Part shown: positions 23,755 to 31,346 of the stretch, one piece after another
Layout of the letters: every line of letters starts with the position of its first letter
Numbering within the stretch: position 1 is the first letter of the stretch
DNA from: Klenkia sp. PcliD-1-E
GTDB lineage: Bacteria > Actinomycetota > Actinomycetes > Mycobacteriales > Geodermatophilaceae
Direction of reading: 5' to 3'
Length of the DNA: 32,989 nucleotides
Assembly: GCF_024124375.1 (NCBI RefSeq)
Contig: NZ_JAMXRZ010000042.1
Coordinates: 1 to 32,989, forward strand
The notes under the pieces: generated by a model
What the model saw: the letters and a program-made list of their open reading frames with translations, nothing else
What the model was told of the DNA's origin: nothing
Databases searched by the model: none
Position numbers and translations under genes: made by a program

Positions 23755-24379
23755 GCCCCGCGGCTGGTGGGCCCGGTACCGCCACGAGGCGGTGCCGGGC
23801 TCGCCGGCGCGGGTGACCCTGACCGGCGTCGACACCGACGAGTACCCGTTCGGCAGCGACGTCGGCCAGCCCGACGACCGCCGTCCCCCCGGGTGGACCC
23901 TCTCGGTCACCTACACGGACGGCGGCCCGGTGCGGTCGGTGCTGGTCAACCAGCCCGGCGTCCCGCTGCTCTGGTTCGTGGAGCTCGACGAGCCCGCCGC
24001 CGACCCGCCGGCGGCCACCCTGCTCGCCTTCTCCGACGCCCGGCACGCGCACGGCGCCGTGCTCACCCCCGACGAGGCGGTGGGTGTGCGCGGTGACCAG
24101 CAGGTGGCCGCGGTCCGGTGGTGGACCGGGACCGGCCTGGTGCACCAGCTGTACGTCGCCCCGCGGCACCGCCGGAAGGGCATCGCCACCGCCCTGGTCA
24201 CGGCCGCCTTCGGTGTGCAGGCCGCCCGCGGCCGGCCGTCGCTGCACGGCGACGGCCGGCGCACCGACGACGGCGAGGCCTGGCGCGCGGGTCTTCCCCC
24301 CGGCCAGCAGCACTGGTTCGAGCCGTGGTCGCAGCGGCTGCCGTCGATGACCCCGGACCCCGGCTCAACCACGGCCTGA
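23735..24379 (+). CDS. GNAT-fold N-acetyltransferase-like protein
   Basis: A protein of about 214 residues. Residues about 135-165 carry GNAT motif A: HQLYVAPRHRRKGIATALVT, with the RRKGIA acetyl-CoA pyrophosphate loop. The N-terminal 130 residues are rich in short strands and have no motif I recognise. GTG 23735 is chosen because sequence upstream in this frame is only the low-complexity shadow of the surface protein. The start lies inside the 3' end of that gene, implying coupled expression. It would acetylate an amine on a protein or small molecule; target unknown. Confidence 0.7.
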   Translation: MPDSGSEPRGWWARYRHEAVPGSPARVTLTGVDTDEYPFGSDVGQPDDRRPPGWTLSVTYTDGGPVRSVLVNQPGVPLLWFVELDEPAADPPAATLLAFSDARHAHGAVLTPDEAVGVRGDQQVAAVRWWTGTGLVHQLYVAPRHRRKGIATALVTAAFGVQAARGRPSLHGDGRRTDDGEAWRAGLPPGQQHWFEPWSQRLPSMTPDPGSTTA

Positions 24380-24402
24380 TCCTTGCCGATACCGGGGGGA
24401 CC

Positions 24403-24555
24403 ATGGACACCACCGTCGTCACACTGATCCCGGCGCTGATCGCCCCGCTGGCCGGCGCCTGCGCGGCGTTCCCGCGCCAGGGGCGGTACGCCGTGTCGCC
24501 GAGCACCGCTGCGCTGCTGGCCCGGACGGTGACGACCGCTCGCTTGCGTCCCTGA
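24403..24555 (+). CDS. Possible small hypothetical protein (50 aa)
   Basis: ATG 24403 has a GGGGGGA stretch directly upstream. The 50 codons show normal G/C third positions and encode a mildly hydrophobic N-terminus (TTVVTLIPALIAPLAGACAA) and a basic end. No family is recognised. It is followed directly by a possible terminator hairpin. It may be a chance frame. Confidence 0.4.
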   Translation: MDTTVVTLIPALIAPLAGACAAFPRQGRYAVSPSTAALLARTVTTARLRP

Positions 24556-24574
24556 CACCCGGTCCGCCCGGTGT
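24555..24574 (+). terminator. Possible terminator hairpin
   Basis: ACACCCGG (24555-24562) pairs with CCCGGTGT (24567-24574) with one mismatch and a 4-nt loop. It lies directly after the stop at 24555 and ahead of the UDP-glucose dehydrogenase gene. No T tract follows. Confidence 0.35.
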
Positions 24575-24651
24575 GACCAGTCTGTGCACCCGTACGTGTG
24601 CCGGGCCTGGGAGCATGACCGGGTTCGGTCGGACGACGGTGGGGGACCCCT

Positions 24652-25971
24652 GTGCAGCTCTCGGTGATCGGTTGCGGGTACTTGGGCGCGGTGCACGCCG
24701 CCTCGATGGCGCAGCTGGGCCACGACGTGGTGGGGATCGAGGTCGACGCCGCCAAGGCGGAGCTGCTGGCCTCGGGGAAGGCGCCGTTCCACGAGCCGGG
24801 GTTCGAGGAGCTGCTGGCCTCCTCGCTGGCCTCGGGCCGGCTGCGGTTCTCCTCGGACATGGCGGACGCGGCCGGGTCGCAGGTGCACTTCGTGTGCGTC
24901 GGGACGCCGCAGAAGCGCGGGGAGTACGCCGCGGACCTGCGGTACGTGGAGTCCGCGACCGAGTCCCTGCTGGAGGTGCTGGCCCCCGGTGAGCTGGTGG
25001 TCGGCAAGTCCACCGTCCCGGTGGGGACGGCGGCGCGGCTGGCCGACCTGGTGACCGGCAAGGTGCCCGGTGCGCTGCTGGCGTGGAACCCGGAGTTCCT
25101 CCGCGAGGGCTTCGCGGTGCAGGACACGCTGCACCCCGACCGGCTGGTCTACGGCCTGCCCGCCGGTGCCGACGGCGAGACCGCGCGGGCGCTGCTGGAC
25201 GAGGTGTACGCCGCGATCGTCGCCGACGGCACCCCGCAGGTGGTCACCGACTACGCGACGGCGGAGATGGTGAAGACCGCCGCGAACTCGTTCCTGGCCA
25301 CCAAGATCTCCTTCATCAACGCGATGGCCGAGCTGTGCGAGGCCACCGGCGCCGACGTGAAGCAGCTGGCCGACGCGATCGGCTACGACGACCGGATCGG
25401 CCGCAAGTTCCTCAACGCCGGCCTGGGCTTCGGCGGGGGCTGCCTGCCCAAGGACATCCGCGCGTTCATGGCCCGCGCCGGGGAGCTGGGTGCCGACCAG
25501 GCGCTGACGTTCCTGCGGGAGGTCGACAACATCAACATGCGGCGCCGGATCCGGATGGTGGAGCTGGCCCGCGAGGTCTGCGACGGCTCCCTGCTGGGCA
25601 AGCGGATCGCCGTCCTGGGGGCGGCGTTCAAGCCCGACTCCGACGACATCCGGGACTCCCCGGCGCTCAACGTCGCCGCCCAGCTGCAGCTGCAGGGCGC
25701 CACCGTGCGGGTCACCGACCCCGCGGCGGGGGACAACATCCGCCGGTCCTGGCCGCAGCTGGACGTCGTGGACACCGCCGAGGAGGCCGCGCACCGCGCC
25801 GACGCCGTCCTGGTGCTCACCGAGTGGAAACAGTTCCGCGAGCTGGACCCGGTCGCCTTCGGGCAGGTCGTGGCCCGCAAGGCCGTGCTCGACGGCCGGC
25901 AGGCCCTGGACCGCGACGCCTGGACCGCGGCGGGCTGGTCCTACCGCGCGCTGGGCCGCCGCGCCGGCTGA
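24652..25971 (+). CDS. ugd: UDP-glucose 6-dehydrogenase
   Basis: A 439-residue cytoplasmic enzyme that oxidises UDP-glucose to UDP-glucuronate with two NAD+. The Rossmann motif GCGYLG lies at 7-12, and STVPVGT follows in the NAD domain. The central helix has the catalytic Lys region (TAANSFLATKISFINAMAE), and GFGGGCLPKD carries catalytic Cys264. The C-terminal UDP-binding domain has AAFKPDSDDIRDSPAL. Length and all key residues match the family. GTG 24652 is preceded by GGGGGA and starts directly on the conserved QLSVIGCGY. It probably provides glucuronic acid for the acidic polysaccharide made by the locus. Expected to be functional. Confidence 0.96.
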   Translation: MQLSVIGCGYLGAVHAASMAQLGHDVVGIEVDAAKAELLASGKAPFHEPGFEELLASSLASGRLRFSSDMADAAGSQVHFVCVGTPQKRGEYAADLRYVESATESLLEVLAPGELVVGKSTVPVGTAARLADLVTGKVPGALLAWNPEFLREGFAVQDTLHPDRLVYGLPAGADGETARALLDEVYAAIVADGTPQVVTDYATAEMVKTAANSFLATKISFINAMAELCEATGADVKQLADAIGYDDRIGRKFLNAGLGFGGGCLPKDIRAFMARAGELGADQALTFLREVDNINMRRRIRMVELAREVCDGSLLGKRIAVLGAAFKPDSDDIRDSPALNVAAQLQLQGATVRVTDPAAGDNIRRSWPQLDVVDTAEEAAHRADAVLVLTEWKQFRELDPVAFGQVVARKAVLDGRQALDRDAWTAAGWSYRALGRRAG

Positions 25972-26038
25972 TGCCGACCTCCGCGTGGGTCTCGGCCCCG
26001 GGGTGGTCGTCGGTGCCCGGTCGGGCCACGATGGTGAG

Positions 26039-26245
26039 GTGGAGGACAACCGCACGGCGCCGGGACCAGGTCTGCGCCACGTCGCCGGGTGGGCCCTCGT
26101 CGTCCTGCTGGCCCTGCTCATCACGGTGCTGACGATCGTGCTCGCCGGCATGGTCCTCGTCGTCTCGGTGTGGCTGACCGTCGCCGTCCCGCTGGTCGTG
26201 CTCCTCGCGGTGGTGGGCGTGGCGGCGCATGCGCGCCGGGGCTGA
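26039..26245 (+). CDS. Small membrane protein (68 aa)
   Basis: GTG 26039 begins a 68-residue product with two tightly spaced hydrophobic helices (about 18-39 and 43-63) after a short polar N-terminus. No ribosome-binding site is visible; a -10-like CACGAT lies 6 nt upstream (26027-26032), the leaderless spacing seen elsewhere in this window. An upstream in-frame start would only add low-complexity residues. The 3' end overlaps the phosphatase start by 17 nt, so the two are probably co-expressed. No function recognised. Confidence 0.6.
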   Translation: MEDNRTAPGPGLRHVAGWALVVLLALLITVLTIVLAGMVLVVSVWLTVAVPLVVLLAVVGVAAHARRG

Positions 26246-26816
26246 CGTGCACCTGCTCTTCGTCTGCACCGGCAACGTCTGCCGCTCGCCGTTGGCCGAG
26301 CGGCTGACCGCCTCGTTCGCGTCGTCGGCACGCATCGCCGGGCTCACCGCGGAGAGCGCGGGCACCCGGGCGCTCGTGGGTCGGGGCATGGATCCCGATG
26401 CCGCCGCCACCCTCCGAGCCCTCAGCGGGGAGGACGACGGCTTCCGCGCGCGTGCACTGCTGCCGGCCATGGCCGAGCGCGCCGACCTCGTGCTGACCAT
26501 GCAGCGGACGCACCGCGCCACCGTCCTGGAACGCACGCCCGGGGCGATGAGGCGCACCTTCACCCTGCGGGAGGCCGCCGCGGTCCTCGACCTGCTCCCC
26601 GCGCACGAGAGGCCGTCCGCGGCCACCCTCGCGGAACGGGGAACGGAGTTGGTGACCGCCTTGGCGGCGCGGCGCCGGGAGTGGCGTGGGGACCTCGACA
26701 TCCGCGACCCCTACCGCCAGGACCGCGAGGTGCACGCCGAGGTCGGCCGGGAGATCCGGGGCGCCCTGGTGCCCGTGCTCGAGGCCCTCACGGGTGTCCC
26801 GGGAGTCGTCAGTTGA
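26229..26816 (+). CDS. Low-molecular-weight protein-tyrosine phosphatase (Wzb-like)
   Basis: A 195-residue phosphatase. The P-loop CTGNVCRS places the catalytic Cys at 13 and Arg at 19 (C-x5-R), and the general-acid Asp is in DIRDPYR (Asp160). It is longer than the usual 150-160 residues because of extra sequence before the Asp loop. In polysaccharide loci such phosphatases remove phosphate from the BY-kinase tail. Here the only BY-kinase-like protein (6587-8287) lacks both the Walker Lys and the Tyr tail, so the true substrate is open. ATG 26229 overlaps the upstream small membrane gene; GTG 26247 is a possible shorter start. The 3' end overlaps the convergent LCP gene by 8 bp. Confidence 0.9.
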   Translation: MRAGADVHLLFVCTGNVCRSPLAERLTASFASSARIAGLTAESAGTRALVGRGMDPDAAATLRALSGEDDGFRARALLPAMAERADLVLTMQRTHRATVLERTPGAMRRTFTLREAAAVLDLLPAHERPSAATLAERGTELVTALAARRREWRGDLDIRDPYRQDREVHAEVGREIRGALVPVLEALTGVPGVVS

Positions 26817-27885
26817 CGACCGACCCCAAGGCCTCGTCGGCGAACTCGGCCGCGTTCTGGCCGAGCGAGTCCGTCTGCAGGTAGCCCCACATGCGCGCCC
26901 CGGTGACGTCGTCGAGGTAGACGACGCTGGCGGCTCCCTCCGTCCCGGTGCCCATAACCGGCGCGGTGAAGAAGTCGATGTCCGCCGGGGTCAGGTCCCG
27001 GGCCGAGAGCGCCAGCCCCAGCAGGTCGGTCGTGCTCAGCGAGTCGTCGACCGCGATCGAGCCGGTCACGGTGGTCAGGACCGAGTCGATCTGGTCCAGG
27101 CTGGTGAAGGTGCCGGCGGTGAAGAGCTTGCCGAACAGGGCGCGCAGGTAGTTCTGCTGCCGCTTGACGCGGTCGAAGTCGCCGCCCGGCAGGTAGTAGC
27201 GCTGGCCGACGTACCACCGGGCCATGTCGCCGTCGAGGTGGTTGACCCCCGCCGTGAACGTGTACGGACCCCAGCTGGTCGTCTCGGCGACCGTCACGTC
27301 GACCCCGCCGAGTGCGTCAGTCATGGAGATCAGACCCTCGAAGCTGATGGCCGCGTAGTGGTCGATGCGCACCCCGGTGAGGTTCTCCACCGTCTGGATC
27401 AGCAACGGGGGTCCGCCGTACGCGTAGGCCGCATTGATCTTGTTCTTCCCGTACCCCGGGATGTCCACCCAGGAGTCGCGGGGGATCGAGATCACCTGGA
27501 GGTGGTGCCGGTCCCCCGACAGGCGCACGACCATGATCGCGTCGGACCGGGCGTCCGGCAGCTCCGTCCCGACGATGTCCGCCCGGGTGTCCGAGCCGAC
27601 CAGCAGGAACGTCACCGGCTCCGCAGCCGCCGGGGTCTCGGGCGTGGCCTGGGCCGGCCGCGCGGAGGCGTCGATGGAGTCGAACACGTCACCCGCGCTG
27701 GCGATGTTGCCGGCGTAGCGGTCGGTCAGGTACCAGGCTCCGCCACCGACGGCGAGGGCCAGGACGGAGGTGATGACCCCCAGGCCGACGAGGGCGCGAC
27801 GCAGTGCGGTGCGACGGTGCCGGGGCCGGGGCTCGTCCCCGGGCTCGGTGAGCAACGCGTCGTCGGTCTCGCGGTCGGCGTCCAT
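26809..27885 (-). CDS. LytR-CpsA-Psr (LCP) family glycopolymer transferase
   Basis: A 358-residue protein: short acidic/basic cytoplasmic N-terminus, one TM helix (about 36-53), then the extracellular LCP domain. Motifs: FLLVGSDTR, ARSDAIMVVRLS, LQVISIPRDSWV, KINAAYAYGG, FEGLISMTDALGGVDV and YLPGGDFDRVKRQQNYL. The Asp/Arg residues that bind the polyprenyl pyrophosphate are all present. LCP enzymes move undecaprenyl-linked polymers onto peptidoglycan or other wall glycans, so this could anchor the polysaccharide made here (inference). ATG 27885 follows AGGGGA with short spacing. A perfect 10-bp dyad lies 16-43 nt upstream. It is convergent with the phosphatase and overlaps it by 8 bp. Confidence 0.93.
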   Translation of the reverse strand: MDADRETDDALLTEPGDEPRPRHRRTALRRALVGLGVITSVLALAVGGGAWYLTDRYAGNIASAGDVFDSIDASARPAQATPETPAAAEPVTFLLVGSDTRADIVGTELPDARSDAIMVVRLSGDRHHLQVISIPRDSWVDIPGYGKNKINAAYAYGGPPLLIQTVENLTGVRIDHYAAISFEGLISMTDALGGVDVTVAETTSWGPYTFTAGVNHLDGDMARWYVGQRYYLPGGDFDRVKRQQNYLRALFGKLFTAGTFTSLDQIDSVLTTVTGSIAVDDSLSTTDLLGLALSARDLTPADIDFFTAPVMGTGTEGAASVVYLDDVTGARMWGYLQTDSLGQNAAEFADEALGSVVN

Positions 27886-27900
27886 GGTTCCCCTGTCTGG

Positions 27901-27928
27901 CGGTCCCGGCGAGGGTATGCCGGGACCG
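27901..27928 (-). promoter_or_regulatory. Perfect 10-bp inverted repeat upstream of the LCP gene
   Basis: CGGTCCCGGC (27901-27910) and GCCGGGACCG (27919-27928) with an 8-nt loop, 16-43 nt before the LCP ATG. It could be a regulator site or a leader hairpin. Perfect symmetry and location support function; the regulator is unknown. Confidence 0.5.
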
Positions 27929-27974
27929 GTCAGCCATGTCCGGATCGTGCTCGGCTCGTCCACCGAACGGGTGA

Positions 27975-28250
27975 TCTGACGGCCCCCACCCACATCCCGG
28001 GGCGGCGGCCGGGCTCGCCCTCCCCGCCTGCGCGTCCGTCGGTCTCGCGGCGGTGAGCTCCGTGATGAGCCACCTGGGTGGTGTCCCCCACGACCTGTCG
28101 AACTCGGTGGAGGACATCGCAGAGGGGTTGGCTGCCGTCGGGCTGCTTGCCGTGGTGCGGATCGAGGCCCGGGACGTCGCGCGGCGCCGCAGAGCGGGAT
28201 GCTCAGCCTCCCCCCGGAGCTCGGCGTCCTCGGGTAGACAAGGGCCATGA
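27975..28250 (+). pseudogene. C-terminal relic of a third copy of the multi-span membrane protein family
   Basis: The frame is open from 27975 and matches the C-termini of the proteins at 28247-28960 and 30714-31346. AVSSVMSHLGGVPHDLSNSV leads to EDIAEGLAAVGLLAVV, aligning with EESCEAVAAVGVLFAVLL and EELGEALAALGVLAVVV. Upstream GLALPACASVGLAAV aligns with the WLALYGAAAIGL region. Only the last one to two helices remain, there is an in-frame stop just upstream (27972), and the end runs into non-homologous sequence. Expression as a 65-residue peptide from GTG 28053 is possible but unsupported. The rest of 27886-28246 holds only the LCP leader and its dyad. Confidence 0.65.
28235..28240 (+). promoter_or_regulatory. 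-10-like TAGACA, leaderless spacing
   Basis: It lies exactly 6 nt before ATG 28247, which has no adequately spaced ribosome-binding site. This suggests transcription begins at the start codon. Inference from spacing and pattern. Confidence 0.4.
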
Positions 28251-28960
28251 CCGCACCCGTGCTGGCGCGCCCGACCGCGCGGCGCCGGCCGGTGCGTGCC
28301 CCCCGAGGCTTCGTGCTGGTGGCTGCCGGCCTGGTGGTGGCCGAGGCAGTGGGCTGGGCGGTGCGGGTGCTCGGTGCACCACCCCCGGTGGCAGCCGCGC
28401 TCGGCATGGACCCGCCATGGTCGGTGCCCCGCACGATGATCGCGCTGGTGTTCACCGCCGGTGCCGTGGCTGCGTGGGTCGGCGCCGTCCGCCTCCCGCA
28501 GCGACGCACGTGGTGGACCGCGGTGGCCGTCCTCATGACGATGCTGGCCCTGGTCAAGGCCGGCAGCACCGTCCACGTCGAGGTGCTCCACGCCATCGGC
28601 GGGGACGCGCACCCGGTTCGTGGGCTGGTGGTCCTGGGCGGCGCTGGCGCGGCCTACCTGGGCTGGCTGCTGTGGCTCAGCCGCCACGAGCGACGCGACC
28701 GTCGACGGGTGCTCACCTGGTTGGCTCTCTACGGCGCGGCGGCGATCGGACTGTCGACCGGGTCCCAGCTCGTCGAGTCCTGGGCAGGGTGGGCCAGCGT
28801 CGCCGCGGCGACGTCGACCTTCGTCGAGGAGAGCTGCGAGGCGGTGGCGGCGGTGGGCGTCCTGTTCGCCGTCCTGCTCGGCGCCGCGCCCGCGCGGGTG
28901 CTGCCCGGCAGCTGGCGGCTGCGCCGGGCCGAGGACGCCGCGGAGCCGCTCAGGGGCTGA
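28247..28960 (+). CDS. Six-span integral membrane protein, unknown function
   Basis: A 237-residue protein with about six hydrophobic helices, a basic N-terminus (ARPTARRRPVRAP) and a polar C-terminal tail. His residues sit near helix ends (TVHVEVLHAIGG), and a conserved acidic motif is found in the penultimate segment (TFVEESCEAVAAVG). The same layout occurs in the protein at 30714-31346 (AHSVMEGL and TFVEELGEALAALG), so the two are paralogues. The conserved His/Glu pattern could bind a metal or haem, but this is a guess. Its last 11 bp overlap the convergent PHP gene. Confidence 0.8.
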   Translation: MTAPVLARPTARRRPVRAPRGFVLVAAGLVVAEAVGWAVRVLGAPPPVAAALGMDPPWSVPRTMIALVFTAGAVAAWVGAVRLPQRRTWWTAVAVLMTMLALVKAGSTVHVEVLHAIGGDAHPVRGLVVLGGAGAAYLGWLLWLSRHERRDRRRVLTWLALYGAAAIGLSTGSQLVESWAGWASVAAATSTFVEESCEAVAAVGVLFAVLLGAAPARVLPGSWRLRRAEDAAEPLRG

Positions 28961-29978
28961 GCAGCTCCTCCGCCGTCCTGGTGTTGATGATGCGGTCGGC
29001 GGTGATGCCGGCCGCGGCGGCCCGCTCGCAGCCGGCTCCCTGCCAGTCCAGCTGACCCGGGGCGTGCGCGTCGGTGTCGATCGAGAACTCGCACCCCAGG
29101 TCCGCGGCCAGCTGCAGCAACCGGGACGGCGGGTCCAGCCGCTCCGGCCGGGAGTTGACCTCCACCGCCGTGCCGTGCTCGACGCAGGCGGCGAACACCG
29201 CCTCGGCGTCGAAGGTGCTCTCCGGCCGCGGCTTCTGCTGCTTGCCGCCGCGCTGCTTCCGCTCGACCAGCAGCCGGCCGGTGCAGTGCCCCAGGACGTC
29301 GGTGTGCGGGTTGGCCACCGCAGCCAGCATCCGCGGCGTCATCTGCGACGCCGGGGCGCGCAGGTCGGAGTGCACGCTGGCCACCACGACGTCGACCCGG
29401 GCCAGCAGCTCGTCGGTCTGGTCCAGGCTGCCGTCGGCGTTGATGTCGCACTCGATGCCGGTGAGGACCCGGAACGGCGCCAGCTCCTCGTTCAGCTCGG
29501 CGACGACGTCCAGCTGGCGGGCCAGCCGCTCGGCGCTCAACCCGTTGGCCACGGTCAGCCGGGGGGAGTGGTCGGTCAGCGCCAGGTACTCGTGGCCGAT
29601 GCCCATCGCCGCCAGCGCCATCTCCCGGATCGGGCTGCCGCCGTCGGACCACTCCGAGTGCGTGTGCAGGTCACCCCGCAGCGCCCGGCGCAGCTCGCCG
29701 GCCGCGCCCTCGAGCTCGACGGGCGGGTGCTGCGCCCGCAGGTCGGCCAGGTAGTCGGGCTCCTCGCCGGCGTGCGCCTGCACGACCACCGCGGCGGTCT
29801 TCGCGCCGATGCCCTTGAGGTCGGTCAGCGTGCGGGTCCGGATCCGCCGGTCCAGCTCGGTGTCGGACAACCCGTCGACCACACCCGCCGCGGTGCGGAA
29901 GGCGGCGACCCGGTACGTGGGCTCGCGGGCGCGCTCCAGGAGGAAGGCGATCCTCCGGAGCGCGTCCGCCGGCGTCAT
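28950..29978 (-). CDS. PHP-domain phosphoesterase with N-terminal helix-hairpin-helix (PolX-like)
   Basis: A 342-residue protein. Residues 1-80 form a DNA-polymerase-beta/PolX-type HhH region (LKGIGAKTAAVV at 54-65). The PHP domain follows with its metal ligands: GDLHTHSEWSDGG (His105, His107), YLALTDHS, TGIECDINADG, VVASVHSDLR, NPHTDVLGHCTGRL, VEVNSRPERLD and FSIDTDAHAPGQLD. The polymerase core of full PolX is absent. It is expected to be a metal-dependent phosphoesterase, possibly acting on DNA ends or nucleotides; the substrate is unproven. ATG 29978 overlaps the DoxX stop (ATGA), so the two form an operon. It overlaps the convergent membrane gene by 11 bp. Confidence 0.9.
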   Translation of the reverse strand: MTPADALRRIAFLLERAREPTYRVAAFRTAAGVVDGLSDTELDRRIRTRTLTDLKGIGAKTAAVVVQAHAGEEPDYLADLRAQHPPVELEGAAGELRRALRGDLHTHSEWSDGGSPIREMALAAMGIGHEYLALTDHSPRLTVANGLSAERLARQLDVVAELNEELAPFRVLTGIECDINADGSLDQTDELLARVDVVVASVHSDLRAPASQMTPRMLAAVANPHTDVLGHCTGRLLVERKQRGGKQQKPRPESTFDAEAVFAACVEHGTAVEVNSRPERLDPPSRLLQLAADLGCEFSIDTDAHAPGQLDWQGAGCERAAAAGITADRIINTRTAEELLSP

Positions 29979-30565
29979 GAGAGCCCGATCTCCTTGCCGA
30001 CCTTCTTGGCCTGCTTCTTCAGCTTGCGCTGGGTGCGGCCGCGGCTGGCCTTCTTCTGCGCCTTCTCGGCCTTCTTCTGGGCCTTCTCGAACCTGGCCTC
30101 GGCCTTGGCGATGGCCTTGTCCGACGCGCGGCGCACCCGCCAGCCGGCCGACGGCTTGCCCTCGGTGTCGACGGCGGCGATGAGCAGCCCACCCAGCAGC
30201 CCGGCGTTCTTCAGGAAGTGCGCCTGGTTGCTGAACTTCTTCTCGTCGTCCGAGTCCTCCCAGAACCGGTGGCCGGCCAACGTCGTCGGGACGACGGAGG
30301 TGGCCAGCGCCAGCGCGGACAGCCGGGGGAACCAGCCGAGGGAGAACAGCAGACCGGCGCCGACCTTGACCCCGGCGTCGACCTTCACCCACTGCTCCAC
30401 GTCGCGGGGCACCTCGACGGGCAGCTGCTGGTCGGCGGCGTTCGCGATCTGCTCCACGATCGGCTTGGCTCCGGGCACCCTGGTCTGCGGGTTGCGCAGG
30501 GTGGAGATCCCCCCGTACACGAACGAGGAGGCGAGCAACGGGCGGGCGATCCGGCGGACCAGCAT
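29975..30565 (-). CDS. DoxX-family membrane protein with long Lys/Ala-rich tail
   Basis: A 196-residue protein from ATG 30565 (GAAGAGG upstream with good spacing; ATG 30580 would add five residues). VRRIARPLLASSFVYGGIST opens the DoxX four-helix membrane domain, followed by GAGLLFSLGWFPRLSALAL and FLKNAGLLGGLLIAAVD. The last 50 residues are a highly basic Lys/Ala/Gln repeat (KAEARFEKAQKKAEKAQKKA, then RTQRKLKKQAKKVGKEIG) that resembles a histone-H1-like or DNA/RNA-binding tail. The domain is known from thiosulfate/quinone-related and redox membrane proteins; the role here is unknown. It is the first gene of a two-gene operon with the PHP protein. Confidence 0.88.
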   Translation of the reverse strand: MLVRRIARPLLASSFVYGGISTLRNPQTRVPGAKPIVEQIANAADQQLPVEVPRDVEQWVKVDAGVKVGAGLLFSLGWFPRLSALALATSVVPTTLAGHRFWEDSDDEKKFSNQAHFLKNAGLLGGLLIAAVDTEGKPSAGWRVRRASDKAIAKAEARFEKAQKKAEKAQKKASRGRTQRKLKKQAKKVGKEIGLS

Positions 30566-30701
30566 GGGGACCTCTTCCATCGACGGCGTCGGTGCGGTGC
30601 CTGCCCGGTCGGGCCGGTCGGCAACCCTCCCCGGGACCGTAGTGACGCGCGTCCCGGTCCGCCTCCGCAACCGCTGACAGCTGATCGCAACATCGGGCGA
30701 C

Positions 30702-30707
30702 CACACT
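30702..30707 (+). promoter_or_regulatory. -10-like CACACT, leaderless spacing
   Basis: It lies exactly 6 nt before GTG 30714, which has no Shine-Dalgarno sequence. This is the same geometry as at the paralogue's start (28235-28240). The remaining 30566-30701 gap shows nothing else clear. Confidence 0.35.
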
Positions 30708-30713
30708 GGGCCG

Positions 30714-31346
30714 GTGACCACGACCAGGGTGCGGGACGACACCTGGGTGTGGGCGCTCGCGGGCCTGGCGCTGGGTCTGTTCGGGCTCGGCTTCGTCGTC
30801 CGCTGGCACTGCACCCGCGGCACCTGCGCCCTGGGCCGGCACGAGTGGCTGTTCGACCTCGACGCGATCGGCGGGCTGCCGCGGCTGTTCACCACCTCGC
30901 TGTTCCTGGCCACCACCGTGGTCGCCGTGCGGGTGGCCGCCCGCTCGTCCGGCCGGCGCCGGCTGTGGTGGGCGGCGGTGACGGTCATCGGCGTCGGCCT
31001 GGTCTTCGCCAAGCTGGTCAGCGCGCACTCGGTCATGGAGGGCCTGGACGGCCGCGGCCTCACCCTGCTGGTCGGCACCGCGGCCACCGTCGTCGGCCTG
31101 CCGGTGCTCGCCCGCCTCGGCCGCTCCTGGGGCGTGCCCGGTGCCCGCACCGTGGTGCTCGCGCTGGCCCTCTACGCCCTGGCCGCCCTCGGCCTGGACC
31201 AGGTCACCGGGCTGGTCGCGGGCCTGGACCCCGCGCCGCTGCCGGACGCCGCCGCCACCTTCGTCGAGGAGCTGGGGGAGGCGCTGGCCGCGCTCGGGGT
31301 GCTCGCCGTCGTCGTCCGGCGGTTGCCTCAGCCGCGGGAGCGGTAG
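30714..31346 (+). CDS. Six-span integral membrane protein, paralogue of 28247-28960
   Basis: A 210-residue protein with about six hydrophobic helices and short loops. A Cys/His-containing loop between the first helices (RWHCTRGTCALGRHEWLFD) could hold a metal or a disulfide. Later motifs AHSVMEGL and TFVEELGEALAALGVLAVVV match the paralogue at 28247-28960 and the relic at 27975-28250. It is separated from the first copy by the DoxX-PHP operon on the other strand. The last 19 bp overlap the convergent PAP2/DAGK gene. Function not recognised. Confidence 0.8.
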   Translation: MTTTRVRDDTWVWALAGLALGLFGLGFVVRWHCTRGTCALGRHEWLFDLDAIGGLPRLFTTSLFLATTVVAVRVAARSSGRRRLWWAAVTVIGVGLVFAKLVSAHSVMEGLDGRGLTLLVGTAATVVGLPVLARLGRSWGVPGARTVVLALALYALAALGLDQVTGLVAGLDPAPLPDAAATFVEELGEALAALGVLAVVVRRLPQPRER

